Made by a program: the position numbers and the translations under genes | Assembly: GCF_002174455.2 (NCBI RefSeq) | Contig: NZ_CP147246.1 | Coordinates: 1,391,501 to 1,455,500, forward strand | Length of the DNA stretch: 64,000 nucleotides | From: Enterococcus sp. 9D6_DIV0238 | Lineage (GTDB): Bacteria > Bacillota > Bacilli > Lactobacillales > Enterococcaceae | Direction of reading: 5' to 3' | Shown here: in pieces, positions 53,561 to 62,332 of the stretch | Layout of the letters: every line of letters begins with the position of its first letter | How positions within the stretch are numbered: position 1 is the stretch's first letter | The notes under the pieces: generated by a model | The model's database searches: none | Seen by the model: only the letters and a program-made list of their open reading frames with translations | What the model was told of the DNA's origin: nothing

Positions 53561-53603
53561 TGAGTCCATGACAAAACTATTCTCTAGCTTTGTCATGGAC
53601 TCA
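53561..53603 (-). terminator. Terminator of oppA-like gene
   Basis: 15-base arms TGAGTCCATGACAAA and TTTGTCATGGACTCA; minus tail TTTTCGCTTTTTT. Confidence 0.85.
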
Positions 53604-53617
53604 TCCCAACTTTTCAT

Positions 53618-55258
53618 TTATTCAACGTACGCTAAACGATAGGAAACGGTTCTTCCAAAAGGAAATACTTGAAGATCTTTCAATTTATCTGCTTTCAGAT
53701 AACCAATCGCACCTTGATATAGCGGTAACACAGCTGCATCTTTTTCAATCAAGGTTTCTTCTAACTCTTTTAATTTATCCCAACGTTTTTCTGGTTCATT
53801 CGCTAAAGTGATTCTAGCATCATTTAAGCCTTTATCATACTCTGGATTATCATAACCAGCTGTATTTAGTCCACTCTTCGAATCATAAAATTCTAAAAAG
53901 TTGATTGGATCTGCATAATCTGGTGTCCATGTACCAAAAACTAAATCGAAATTGCTCGCTGTTTGTAAGTCTAAACGATTTTGCAAAGGAACTGATTTCA
54001 ATGTGATTTTTAGTCCTGGTAGATTTTGCTGCAGTTGTCCTTGAACATACTCGATCGTTTTCTTTGCAAGTGCGGAATCTGCGGAAAGTAATTCCAATTC
54101 GATTTGATCTTTGCCTAGTTCTTTTTTAGCAGTTTCCCAGCTTTTTTGTGCAGCTTTGACATCATAAGCTAAAAAGTCCCCATTTTCTTTACGGAAATCT
54201 TCTCCCGTTTCAGGATCTTTCGCAAAATCTTTTGGTACAAAACCATTGATAGCAGTCGATCCATCGCCTAAAATATCCTTAGCAAATGTTTCCTTATCGA
54301 TCGCTTGCAAAATTGCTTTTCGGGCATTGACATTGCCCGTTACTTCTCGTTTATGGTTTGGACTTAAATAGCCGACCATCGCCTTTGGAACAAAGTTGGC
54401 TTGCGGTGAGTCTTTGTATTGTAAAGCATAAGTGTCTGCTAAAACAGTATAGTCTAAATCACCTGCGTCAAACAGATTTGTCCCTGTACCGATTTCTTTG
54501 ACGACTTGAACGTTGATCGTATCAAGTTTGACATTTTCTTGATCCCAGTAATCTTTGTTTTTGGTTAATTTCCAGGTTTCTGTGTTGCCATCCCAGCCTG
54601 AAATTACGAACGGACCATTTCCGACAAAGTTATCTGCTGATGTACCATAAGCATCGCCTTTTTCTTTGACAAATTTTTCATTTTTAGGCATAAAAGGTGT
54701 TCCAACCAATACTTGAGACAAATAAGGGATCGGGTACTCTAATGTCATCTCCAAGGTCTGATCATCGACTGCTTTTACACCAAGCTCATCAACAGATGCC
54801 TGACCTTCACGGATTTTTCGACCATTTTTGAAGATATCCATCTGATTACTGCTGCTTGAACCAAAGCTTGGATCTACAACGTTTTTAAAAGCAGAGACAA
54901 AATCTCCAGCAACAACTGGATCTCCATTACTCCATTTTGTTTCTTTGAGTTTAAATGTATAAACCAACCCATCATCGCTCACTTTAGGCTCACTTGCAGC
55001 TACAGCAAGTTCTGGATCATCATTTTTATCCATTCTATAAAGCCCTTCAACTACTTGTCCGATCATATCAGAACTATACACATCTGTATAGTGCGCACTA
55101 TCCAAAGTAGATAGTTCGCCACCGGATGCTACTTGGATCACTTGTTCTGTATTACCTGCTTCTTTTTTTCCAGATGAGTCTGTTGCTCCATTATTCCCAC
55201 CACAGGCTGTCAGCATCAAGGCAGCCAACAACACAACGACGCCTAACTTTTTCTTCAT
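53618..55258 (-). CDS. Oligopeptide-binding lipoprotein (OppA/DppA-like)
   Basis: 546 residues. Lipoprotein signal VVLLAALMLTACGG with lipidated Cys19, then the SBP_bac_5 fold: LSTLDSAHYTDVYSSDMIGQVVEGLYR, ETKWSNGDPVVAGDFVSAFK, ADPINFLEFY near the end. It captures peptides for an Opp-type ABC transporter; no permease genes lie next to it. Twenty bases behind the C26 hydrolase, so the two may form an operon. Some enterococcal paralogues bind peptide pheromones; nothing here shows that. Confidence 0.88.
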   Translation of the reverse strand: MKKKLGVVVLLAALMLTACGGNNGATDSSGKKEAGNTEQVIQVASGGELSTLDSAHYTDVYSSDMIGQVVEGLYRMDKNDDPELAVAASEPKVSDDGLVYTFKLKETKWSNGDPVVAGDFVSAFKNVVDPSFGSSSSNQMDIFKNGRKIREGQASVDELGVKAVDDQTLEMTLEYPIPYLSQVLVGTPFMPKNEKFVKEKGDAYGTSADNFVGNGPFVISGWDGNTETWKLTKNKDYWDQENVKLDTINVQVVKEIGTGTNLFDAGDLDYTVLADTYALQYKDSPQANFVPKAMVGYLSPNHKREVTGNVNARKAILQAIDKETFAKDILGDGSTAINGFVPKDFAKDPETGEDFRKENGDFLAYDVKAAQKSWETAKKELGKDQIELELLSADSALAKKTIEYVQGQLQQNLPGLKITLKSVPLQNRLDLQTASNFDLVFGTWTPDYADPINFLEFYDSKSGLNTAGYDNPEYDKGLNDARITLANEPEKRWDKLKELEETLIEKDAAVLPLYQGAIGYLKADKLKDLQVFPFGRTVSYRLAYVE

Positions 55259-55278
55259 TATTCAAATCCTCCTCTATT

Positions 55279-56001
55279 TTATAATTTTTTTACTACATAT
55301 CGAAAAACAGCCATTTCTTGTTCTAAATGATCATAAGCAAAATCTGGATGCCACTGTACACCCAAAAAAGCAAAGCTCGGATCTTTACTTTCAATACCTT
55401 CAACAATACCGTCTTCACTAAGTGCTGTAACTTTCAACGGATCAGCTATTTTTTTTACCGCTTGAAAATGAAAGGAATTGACTGTTGTTTCTTCACCATA
55501 GATTTTACGTAAAATACTGCGTTCTTTCGTTTGGATGCGATGGGTCGGTATTTGCCTTGCCACCGGTACCTGCATGTGAGCGATCTTCTTATCTGATACG
55601 TGACTGATATCCTGATACAAACTTCCACCTAACGCGACATTCATCAGCTGCAGGCCGCGGCAAACTGCAAAAATCGGCTTTTTTTGTCTAAGTGCTTCTT
55701 CGATCAAGGCTAGTTCAAATTGATCTCTTTCATCAGAAAGTCCTGCCTCTTTTACCTGAACGCTCTCTCCATAAAGCTTAGGTGATACATTTTGTCCACC
55801 AGCTAGGATCAGTTTATCTATTTGGCTAATATACTCTTTCGCTAAATCAGGAGCACCAACTGGTAACAAAAGCGGCAGTCCACCAGCATTTTGTACCGCT
55901 TTCACATATCCCTGAGGTGTATAGCTGATCGGCAAGTGATACAATGTCGCTCCTGCATCAGTCATTTCATTTGCCGCAATTCCTATGATCGCTCGTTTCA
56001 C
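55279..56001 (-). CDS. Gamma-glutamyl-gamma-aminobutyrate hydrolase family (peptidase C26)
   Basis: 240 residues, class I glutamine amidotransferase fold: nucleophile Cys114 in FAVCRGLQLMN, and HPDFAYD His near the C-terminus in GVQWHPDF. PuuD-like enzymes cleave gamma-glutamyl amides. It precedes the peptide-binding protein gene, suggesting processing of imported gamma-glutamyl peptides (inference). Confidence 0.85.
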   Translation of the reverse strand: MKRAIIGIAANEMTDAGATLYHLPISYTPQGYVKAVQNAGGLPLLLPVGAPDLAKEYISQIDKLILAGGQNVSPKLYGESVQVKEAGLSDERDQFELALIEEALRQKKPIFAVCRGLQLMNVALGGSLYQDISHVSDKKIAHMQVPVARQIPTHRIQTKERSILRKIYGEETTVNSFHFQAVKKIADPLKVTALSEDGIVEGIESKDPSFAFLGVQWHPDFAYDHLEQEMAVFRYVVKKL

Positions 56002-56223
56002 CCTGCCTCACCTCTCTATCATTTCCATTAATAATTGTACATAAGTGTATCAGATACATATAGGAAAGGATAGTAGGAATTGCACAGGGGCGATAGTTTT
56101 TAACTATCACGATTCACTTACTTTTTGATAGAAAGTGTCTACTATAGTGTACCTCACTTTACGCTTTTCGTTAATTTTTATGCCTAGTTCATTCATTTTC
56201 AGAATTTTCTAAACAATATGTTA

Positions 56224-56252
56224 TTGACAATCTTGTCGGCTGGTGGTAAAGT
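56224..56252 (+). promoter_or_regulatory. Promoter of the T-box-controlled transporter operon
   Basis: -35 TTGACA (56224-56229), 17-base spacer, extended -10 TGGTAAAGT (ends 56252). Transcription would start near 56259. Confidence 0.75.
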
Positions 56253-56258
56253 TATAAA

Positions 56259-56512
56259 AAACAAAGAACAGAAGAGTACCTTTATTAGTTCATTCAAGAG
56301 AGTCTTTGGCTGGTGGAAAAAGACAGGAAGATAAAGCGAACCACATCTGGGAGTTAACTTTTTGAACAACAAGTAGGAAAGTTCGGGTATGCTCGTTACA
56401 GCATTGAAGTCAATGACTTCTTGAGGTTATCGTTGTGAGACGATAATAAAAAAAGGTGGAACCACGATTTTACGTCCTTTGGCATTGATGCCAAAGGACT
56501 TTTTATTTTTTT
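56259..56512 (+). promoter_or_regulatory. T-box leader 1 with terminator
   Basis: Stem I region with AGAGAG and GGCTGGTGG; candidate specifier CAC (56342-56344, in GAACCACATC), pointing to histidine; T-box bulge sequence GGTGGAACCACG (56455-56466); terminator GTCCTTTGGCA/TGCCAAAGGAC with a long T-run (56474-56512). Uncharged tRNA would favour the antiterminator. The specifier assignment rests on its position and on the transporter family. Confidence 0.85.
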
Positions 56513-56733
56513 AAGTAAACGGCCAATAAACAAGAACACAATGAATAAAACCAAAACATAGGATCAGAACAAGTACTCCTCGATCATTTCCTGACAGAGA
56601 TTTCTTCATTTGCTGAAAGAAGAAACTGGAAACCGTTGACGAACACATCTGATTTGTCAGTTTCTGAAGTCAGTAAGAAGCTGCGGTATTCTCCGTTATC
56701 AGAAAAGAGTTTTTAAACAGCATAAAACTCTAT
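56502..56733 (+). repeat. Perfect 231-bp direct repeat, copy 1 (T-box Stem I module)
   Basis: 232 bases identical to 56733-56964, tandem and sharing one base at the junction. Holds a T-box-type Stem I with candidate specifier CAC (56644-56646) but no T-box sequence of its own. At its end AGAGTTTT...AAAACTCT (56706-56731) is followed by ATTTATTTTTTT, forming a terminator-like structure at the duplication junction. Confidence 0.9.
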
Positions 56734-56964
56734 TTATTTTTTTAAGTAAACGGCCAATAAACAAGAACACAATGAATAAAACCAAAACATAGGATCAGAA
56801 CAAGTACTCCTCGATCATTTCCTGACAGAGATTTCTTCATTTGCTGAAAGAAGAAACTGGAAACCGTTGACGAACACATCTGATTTGTCAGTTTCTGAAG
56901 TCAGTAAGAAGCTGCGGTATTCTCCGTTATCAGAAAAGAGTTTTTAAACAGCATAAAACTCTAT
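56733..56964 (+). repeat. Perfect 231-bp direct repeat, copy 2 (T-box Stem I module)
   Basis: Identical copy of 56502-56733. Here the same hairpin is followed by GAGGTCAATATTG, leading into T-box 2. Confidence 0.9.
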
Positions 56965-57052
56965 GAGGTCAATATTGTGAGATATTGATAAATTGAGGTG
57001 GAACCACGTATTTTCGTCCTCTTGGTACTTTTTACCAAGAGGATTTTTTTGT
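56744..57052 (+). promoter_or_regulatory. T-box leader 2 with terminator
   Basis: Uses repeat copy 2 as Stem I (specifier candidate CAC at 56875-56877), then T-box bulge GAGGTGGAACCACG (56995-57008) and terminator TCCTCTTGGTA/TACCAAGAGGA with seven T (57017-57050). The permease gene begins 38 bases later. Confidence 0.85.
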
Positions 57053-57089
57053 TTTACTTATTATATAGTCAAAAAATGGAGGAGTTATT

Positions 57090-57731
57090 ATGGAGTATAT
57101 TTTAGAAATCATGCCAGCTTTATTGGATGGCGCAGTAATGACATTGAAGGTTTTCATTTTCACTTTACTAGGGTCGATCCCTTTAGGTATCCTAGTTGCT
57201 TTTGCCTTACAAACGAACTTTAAGCCACTGCAATGGTTGATCAATATTTATATTTGGTTGATGCGGGGAACTCCTTTGCTGTTGCAATTGATTTTCGTTT
57301 TTTATGGGCTTCCTTTGATCGGAATCGTTTTTGAACGATATGACGCAGCCTTATTTGCCTTTATTTTGAATTATGCTGCTTACTTTGCTGAAATATTTCG
57401 TGGAGGAATCCAGTCGATTCCAGAAGGACAATATGAAGCAGCCAAGGTCCTTCGTTTAACTAAATTTCAGACCGTTACCAAAATCATTTTGCCTCAGGTA
57501 GTTAAAGTCGTCTTACCTTCTATTGGTAATGAAGTCATCAATTTAGTCAAGGATACTTCATTGATCTACGTTCTTGGTTTAGGTGATCTACTGCGGGCCG
57601 GAAAAATCGCGATGAGCCGCGATGTCAGCTTACTGCCTTTGGTTCTAGTTGGAATCATCTATCTTTTGTTGACAGCTGTTTTAACATTAGCTTCGAAAAA
57701 ATTGGAAAAACATTATCAGTATTATAAATAG
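57090..57731 (+). CDS. Polar amino-acid ABC transporter permease (HisY-like)
   Basis: 213 residues, four or five membrane helices, HisM/GlnP family: N-terminal LEIMPALLDGAVMTLKVF, WLMRGTPLLLQL and the EAA loop FRGGIQSIPEGQYEAAKVLRL. Imports a polar amino acid; the T-box specifiers suggest histidine. ATG after GGAGG. First gene of a permease-ATPase-binding protein operon. Confidence 0.88.
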   Translation: MEYILEIMPALLDGAVMTLKVFIFTLLGSIPLGILVAFALQTNFKPLQWLINIYIWLMRGTPLLLQLIFVFYGLPLIGIVFERYDAALFAFILNYAAYFAEIFRGGIQSIPEGQYEAAKVLRLTKFQTVTKIILPQVVKVVLPSIGNEVINLVKDTSLIYVLGLGDLLRAGKIAMSRDVSLLPLVLVGIIYLLLTAVLTLASKKLEKHYQYYK

Positions 57732-57765
57732 AGTAGGCTGTTCTTATTATTTATCAAGGCTTAGT

Positions 57766-58259
57766 GGTTTGTTCTGCTTTTGCTGAGAATCACAGCGAAA
57801 ATAGTTGAGCTGATGACGAACAGTACAAGACTCTCAAAGAAAGTGTTGATCATTTGTATTATCCAGCTGCACAGGCAAGCTCTTCGGAAAAAAGATAAAT
57901 AATGTGTGAGGCAAAAAGCACCACAAACAGTATTTCCTATTTTTCTGTCAGAGCTGGACAAGCCTGTTCCGCTTTTACTGAGAAACACAGTGAATAAAAT
58001 GAACTGATGTTGAACAGTACAAGACTTTCAAAGAAAGTGTTGATCATTTGTCATATCCAGCTGCACAAATCAATCCTTGGGAAAATAGATAAATTGCCAG
58101 TGAGACAAAAAGCGTCTCAAAGTCAATTTCCTAATTTTCTACAGGATTATGCGATTTGTTCCGCTTTTAATGCTATCCAGCTACATGAGTCAGTCTCTCG
58201 AGAAAAAGATAAAACCTGAATGAGGCAAAGAGCGCCTCAGTCATGTTTTCCTTTTTTCT
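57766..58259 (+). repeat. Three degenerate 110-195-base tandem repeats between permease and ATPase genes
   Basis: Copies begin TTTGTTCTGCTTTT or CTGTTCCGCTTTT at about 57766, 57961 and 58151 and end in TTTCCT...TTTTCT; copy 3 has an internal deletion, and the start motif recurs a fourth time at 58279. Shared blocks: ACAGTACAAGACT, TCAAAGAAAGTGTTGATCAT, ATCCAGCT. A hairpin in each unit changes compensatorily between copies 2 (TGAGAC/GTCTCA) and 3 (TGAGGC/GCCTCA). No gene is supported here. Confidence 0.75.
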
Positions 58260-58309
58260 AGTCGAGACTAAGCGGACTCATTCCGCTTTTAAATCAAGGA
58301 GGAATTTCT

Positions 58310-58945
58310 ATGCTACTTATTAAAAATTTAACGAAAAGTTTTGATGGTCGTAAGATCATCGATCAATTGAATTTAGAAATCAAAGATGGTGAGATTTTAA
58401 CGATCGTCGGTCCTTCCGGCGGCGGGAAAACAACGTTGTTACGCTGTTTAGCCGGCTTGGAATCAATTGATTCTGGTGAATTGGTCATGGATGGTACAGC
58501 TTTTGATCCTGTTGCGATGGATAATGCAGATCAAGTTGTCGGCATCGTTTTTCAGGATTTCCAATTATTTCCTCATCTTTCTGTCTTAGAGAATATCACT
58601 TTGGCACCAATACTTTCATTAAAACAAACGAAAGAAGCAAGTAGCGCAGAAGCTATGGAACTATTGACAAAATTTGGCTTAAGCGGCAAAGAAGACTTGT
58701 ACCCTTATCAATTATCGGGCGGTCAAAAACAGCGCGTTGCGCTTGCCCGAGCGTTAGCAATGAAGCCAAAAATATTGGGCTACGATGAACCAACAAGTGC
58801 ACTTGATCCTGAGTTACGACAACAAGTAGAAGAGGTCATCTTAACGCTAAAAGAGCAAGGAATGACACAAATCGTTGTTACCCACGATATGACATTTGCT
58901 GAAAATATTGCAGATAATCTACTGAAAGTCACACCTGTTCAGTAG
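58310..58945 (+). CDS. Polar amino-acid ABC transporter ATPase (HisZ-like)
   Basis: 211 residues, slightly shorter than typical GlnQ (240). Walker A GPSGGGKTTLLRC, signature LSGGQKQRVALARAL, Walker B ILGYDEPTSALDPEL (Tyr in place of the usual Phe/Leu), and VVTHDMTFA. It energises the permease encoded 578 bases upstream. ATG after AAGGAGGAATTT. Confidence 0.9.
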   Translation: MLLIKNLTKSFDGRKIIDQLNLEIKDGEILTIVGPSGGGKTTLLRCLAGLESIDSGELVMDGTAFDPVAMDNADQVVGIVFQDFQLFPHLSVLENITLAPILSLKQTKEASSAEAMELLTKFGLSGKEDLYPYQLSGGQKQRVALARALAMKPKILGYDEPTSALDPELRQQVEEVILTLKEQGMTQIVVTHDMTFAENIADNLLKVTPVQ

Positions 58946-58959
58946 AAAGGAGAACTACT

Positions 58960-59778
58960 ATGAAGAAAAAAAGACTGTTTACTATAATGACCATTGCTAT
59001 ACTTTTTATTCTGATGATTTCTGGCTGTGGCAGAAAAAAAACTGATGTTGATCAGTGGTCTCGTATCAATCATGAAAAAAGAGTGATCGTCGGATTGGAT
59101 GATTCTTTTGTTCCAATGGGATTTCAAAATAAAGCTGGAAAAATCATTGGTTTTGATGTTGATTTAGCTAGAGCTGTATTTGATCAATACGGTATTGAAG
59201 TTGATTTCCAACCGATCGACTGGTCCATGAAGGAAAACGAACTACAGAATCAAACAATCGATCTGATTTGGAATGGCTATTCTAAAAGTGCCGAACGGGA
59301 AGAAAAAGTCCTGTTCAGTGATGAATATATGAAAAATGAACAAGTCGTTGTTTCATTGAAGAAGAATCAAATCAATAGCTTTGCTGACATGGAAGGAAAA
59401 ATCTTAGGTGCTCAAAATGGCTCTTCTGGTTATCATAGCTTTGAAGAACAGCCAAAAATCTTAAAAGATAAGGTCAAAGATCAAACGGCAATTTTATATG
59501 ATGGCTTCAATGAAGCGTTTATGGATTTGAAATCTGGACGGATCGATGGACTTCTGATCGACCGAGTATACGCTAACTATTATCTTTCTCACGAGGATAA
59601 CTTAGCTGATTATTCAATTATCAGTGGTGATTATGAAAGTGAGGCTTTTGCAGTTGGTTTGAGAAAATCAGATCAGATACTTGCTAAAAAAATCAATACC
59701 GCCTTTGAAGAGCTAAAAAAATCAGGCGAACTTGCAAAAATTTCTACAAAATGGTTTGGAGAAGACGTCACCAAATAA
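58960..59778 (+). CDS. Amino-acid-binding lipoprotein (HisX-like)
   Basis: 272 residues. Signal peptide with lipobox ISGC (Cys23), then the SBP_bac_3 fold: VIVGLDDSFVPMGFQNKAGK, IGFDVDLARAVFDQYGIEVD, WNGYSKSAEREEKVLFSDEY, LLIDRVYANYYL. Extracellular substrate-binding component of the transporter; 14 bases behind the ATPase gene. Confidence 0.9.
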   Translation: MKKKRLFTIMTIAILFILMISGCGRKKTDVDQWSRINHEKRVIVGLDDSFVPMGFQNKAGKIIGFDVDLARAVFDQYGIEVDFQPIDWSMKENELQNQTIDLIWNGYSKSAEREEKVLFSDEYMKNEQVVVSLKKNQINSFADMEGKILGAQNGSSGYHSFEEQPKILKDKVKDQTAILYDGFNEAFMDLKSGRIDGLLIDRVYANYYLSHEDNLADYSIISGDYESEAFAVGLRKSDQILAKKINTAFEELKKSGELAKISTKWFGEDVTK

Positions 59779-59780
59779 AA

Positions 59781-59832
59781 GAGCGAGACAAAAGCAGCCC
59801 TTCTTATTTCTCAGAGCAGCTTTTGTCTCGCC
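59781..59832 (+). terminator. Dispersed palindrome downstream of HisX-like gene
   Basis: GAGCGAGACAAAAGC and GCTTTTGTCTCGC arms with a long loop; no clear T-run, so termination efficiency is uncertain. Confidence 0.55.
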
Positions 59833-59921
59833 GTTTATCTGGACTCTTCTTTTCAAGAATTCCTTACACAAGAACATACAAACGCTTTTTGATCTGTTCT
59901 TGTTTCACACTTCATTGGTTT

Positions 59922-60227
59922 TTATACGCTTGTTTCTCCATTCCAAACAGACATACCTTCTGACACTGAAATAACATTATATCCATAATTTTCAAGAAAT
60001 GAACAAGCATGCTCTGAACGGACACCATGCTGACAAATAACATAATGTGGTTGTTCTCGATTGATTTCAGCCATTGTTTCTGGTAATGTTGACAGCGGAA
60101 AATTTTTGGCGATCCCGATATGATCTTCTGTAAATTCTTCTTCCTCACGGACATCGATAATTGATATCGGCTGATTTGTTGTAAGTTGGATCAATTCCTT
60201 TAATTCTTTATTAGATATTCTCTTCAT
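59922..60227 (-). CDS. Rhodanese-like domain protein
   Basis: 101 residues, one rhodanese domain: IIDVREEEEFTEDHIGIAKNF, and the active-site loop VICQHGVRSEHAC with Cys65. Sulfur transferase or persulfide handling. Overlaps the GNAT gene by 17 bases, so the two are coupled. Confidence 0.88.
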   Translation of the reverse strand: MKRISNKELKELIQLTTNQPISIIDVREEEEFTEDHIGIAKNFPLSTLPETMAEINREQPHYVICQHGVRSEHACSFLENYGYNVISVSEGMSVWNGETSV

Positions 60228-60711
60228 TAGATTCCTCCTGCAGTTTTTTCATATACCAAACATCCATAATACTATGAACAGAACCACCTAATGGTTTGTC
60301 TAGTTTCTGGAACCCAAATGAACGATATAATCCATTCGCCTTATCCATTTTTATCATGGTTTCTAGATAACAGTGATCATAATATTCTTTTGCATAACTC
60401 AATGCTGTTTTCATCAATGCTTTCGCGATCCCCTGCCCTTGAGCTTCTGGTATCAAATAAAGCTTTTGAAGCTCACAGATCCTCGCATCAATGTTAAAAG
60501 GAGCGATACCACAGCCGCCCAATATTTTTCCATCTTTTTCGGCTACCCAATAAGCAGCATGCGGCTGACGCGCATAATAGTGACTTAAATGGCTTAGTTC
60601 ACGATCAAAGTATGCCGTTCCCTCAATAGCTAGGTCAAAAGATTCAAGTGTTTCTTTTATGATTTGTTCGATTGCTTTGTCGTCTTTTTCTAGAATTTCT
60701 CTGATGATCAT
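60211..60711 (-). CDS. GNAT-family N-acetyltransferase
   Basis: 166 residues from ATG at 60711 (after GAGGTG; the three-codon longer GTG start would place that site inside). Acetyl-CoA motif LIPEAQGQGIAKALMKTAL, LGGCGIAPF earlier. Substrate unknown. Upstream partner of the rhodanese gene. Confidence 0.85.
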   Translation of the reverse strand: MIIREILEKDDKAIEQIIKETLESFDLAIEGTAYFDRELSHLSHYYARQPHAAYWVAEKDGKILGGCGIAPFNIDARICELQKLYLIPEAQGQGIAKALMKTALSYAKEYYDHCYLETMIKMDKANGLYRSFGFQKLDKPLGGSVHSIMDVWYMKKLQEESNEENI

Positions 60712-60816
60712 GAATTTCACCTCATTAGCAGTATACCATTGTTCTTATCCACAACAAGTTATTCCTATTTTTTCTATGAATTTGATTAGAAATGTTCAAT
60801 ACAACATACTAAGATT

Positions 60817-60852
60817 AGAGGGTAAAGTCCTCCGTCGATGACTTTACCCTCT
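60817..60852 (+). terminator. Orphan terminator-like hairpin
   Basis: Arms AGAGGGTAAAGTC and GACTTTACCCTCT followed on the plus strand by ATTTTCCCTTTTT; no plus-strand gene precedes it. Confidence 0.45.
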
Positions 60853-60931
60853 ATTTTCCCTTTTTAGATTTATGGTACAAAATAATTTTCTTCTTAAACA
60901 TTGAACTTCCACAAAAGTCACTGACTTATAT

Positions 60932-60986
60932 AAAAAACAACTTTCCATTAAATCAATCCTTTCTGCTTTAATGAGAAGTTGTTTTC
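60932..60986 (-). terminator. Terminator of lipoprotein-like gene
   Basis: Arms AAAAACAACTT and AAGTTGTTTT with inner CATTAAA/TTTAATG pairing; minus tail TTTTTTATATAAG. Confidence 0.7.
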
Positions 60987-61487
60987 TTATTCAGATGTAT
61001 TCGTGATTTCTGCTTCATATAGTTGATAAAGTGCTTCTTGTCGACTTTTCAATAGCTCTTTTGCTTCTCTCACTGTAAGAGCATTTGGATCTGTTTCAGA
61101 ACTTACCTCAACCAAAATATCGTTGTCGACCATTTCTCCTGAAAGTATTGATCCATCTTTTAATGCAACGATTTTATCAGTATCTTTATTGTCAAAAAAT
61201 AATTCTTCGATTCCTGCTTCACTGGGATACCCAAAGCGCTGATATAATTCCTCATCACTCATTTCATACATTGAAATGGTTAGAAGTCCTGGCGCCTTTT
61301 TATATTCTGCTCGGGGTTTAGTTTTTTCCTGTTCTGTAGATTCTGCTTGCTGTTTGACATCCTCTTTCGGAACTTCTTTTTTACCAGCTGATTTTAGATA
61401 TATAGTCGCACCAACACAGCCGATCAACACTAAAACAATTAGCACTATTTTACCCTTTTTCAATTTTTCCTCTCCTTTTCGATGCAT
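60987..61487 (-). CDS. Membrane-anchored or lipoprotein-like protein, function unknown
   Basis: 166 residues: hydrophobic segment 12-32 including LVLIGC, which could be a lipobox (Cys24) or a plain anchor; Lys/Glu/Gln-rich linker 33-60; C-terminal domain 62-160 with MYEMSDEELYQRFGYPSEAG and two acidic stretches. Start ATG at 61487 after GGAGAGAGG; a TTG at 61463 after GGAG would give a classic lipoprotein leader. Family not recognised. Confidence 0.6.
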   Translation of the reverse strand: MHRKGEEKLKKGKIVLIVLVLIGCVGATIYLKSAGKKEVPKEDVKQQAESTEQEKTKPRAEYKKAPGLLTISMYEMSDEELYQRFGYPSEAGIEELFFDNKDTDKIVALKDGSILSGEMVDNDILVEVSSETDPNALTVREAKELLKSRQEALYQLYEAEITNTSE

Positions 61488-61544
61488 CTTCCTCTCTCCT
61501 AATTATAAAACTATATGTCTTCTATGACAACCTACCTTATCCTT

Positions 61545-62135
61545 TCAAACTTGTTTCACCGCTTCATAGTAGCCTAGTTTATAAAAATCATACCATTGCT
61601 CAATTTCTGCTTCTGGCATTGCTTGAAGTGCGAGCAAGACCTCTTGAGCAAATTCTAAATGACCTGTTCCATTTGCTGTGATGATATTTTTATCTCTTAC
61701 CGCTTGAACTTCAAGATAATGATTTTCACCTGTATATTTTCGTCCAGTATATGCTTTTAAATCCGGTAATTGATTACTTGTATGCTTCACTTTATTTAAT
61801 ATTCCTAATGTTCCAGCATAAACTGTAGCATCACAAATAGCAGCGATGATTGTTTCTTTTTGCTCTGCCTTTTTCACTAGATTAGCTACTTCCTCCGCTG
61901 CACTCGTTCGCCAAGATTTGCCGCCAATTAAAATGAGTGCTTCAAAATTGATTTTCTCCGCTTCAGCAAGCGTGTAATCTGGCGTAGTGGTAAAACCACC
62001 CATCGAACGGACTGGCCGTTTTGCAGTAGAAACCGTTTTGACCGTAAAGTTTTCCAATTGGTTGAGTACCGCTGCTAAAGATGCTGCTTCCCAATCTGCA
62101 TATTCCTCTAGTAGTACGAATAAAATCTCTTTCAT
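61545..62135 (-). CDS. DJ-1/PfpI family protein
   Basis: 196 residues, type 1 glutamine amidotransferase-like: nucleophile Cys101 in AAICDATVYAGTLG, and ALILIGGKSWRTSAAEEVAN. DJ-1/PfpI proteins act as deglycases, chaperones or peptidases; specificity unknown. ATG follows GGAGG. Confidence 0.85.
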   Translation of the reverse strand: MKEILFVLLEEYADWEAASLAAVLNQLENFTVKTVSTAKRPVRSMGGFTTTPDYTLAEAEKINFEALILIGGKSWRTSAAEEVANLVKKAEQKETIIAAICDATVYAGTLGILNKVKHTSNQLPDLKAYTGRKYTGENHYLEVQAVRDKNIITANGTGHLEFAQEVLLALQAMPEAEIEQWYDFYKLGYYEAVKQV

Positions 62136-62332
62136 GTTCTATTCCTCCTTTACAAGCTAAGTTTATCCTACCTTAAAAGAATGACAGCAGTTTGTCAGCA
62201 TTTATAAAAACATTCATCCGATAAAACATATCCTAAGAAATTGTTCATTCAAAATCTAAATACATTTGCTTATAAAAAAATATTGCAATCCTCACAACTG
62301 CAATACCTTCTGAAAATTATCTCTTCTCACAC

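Noticed and set aside
57761..58219. Open frames of 75 and 70 codons in the repeat array
   Set aside because: No ribosome site, opposite strands, not conserved among the repeat copies; the RNA-structure reading fits better.
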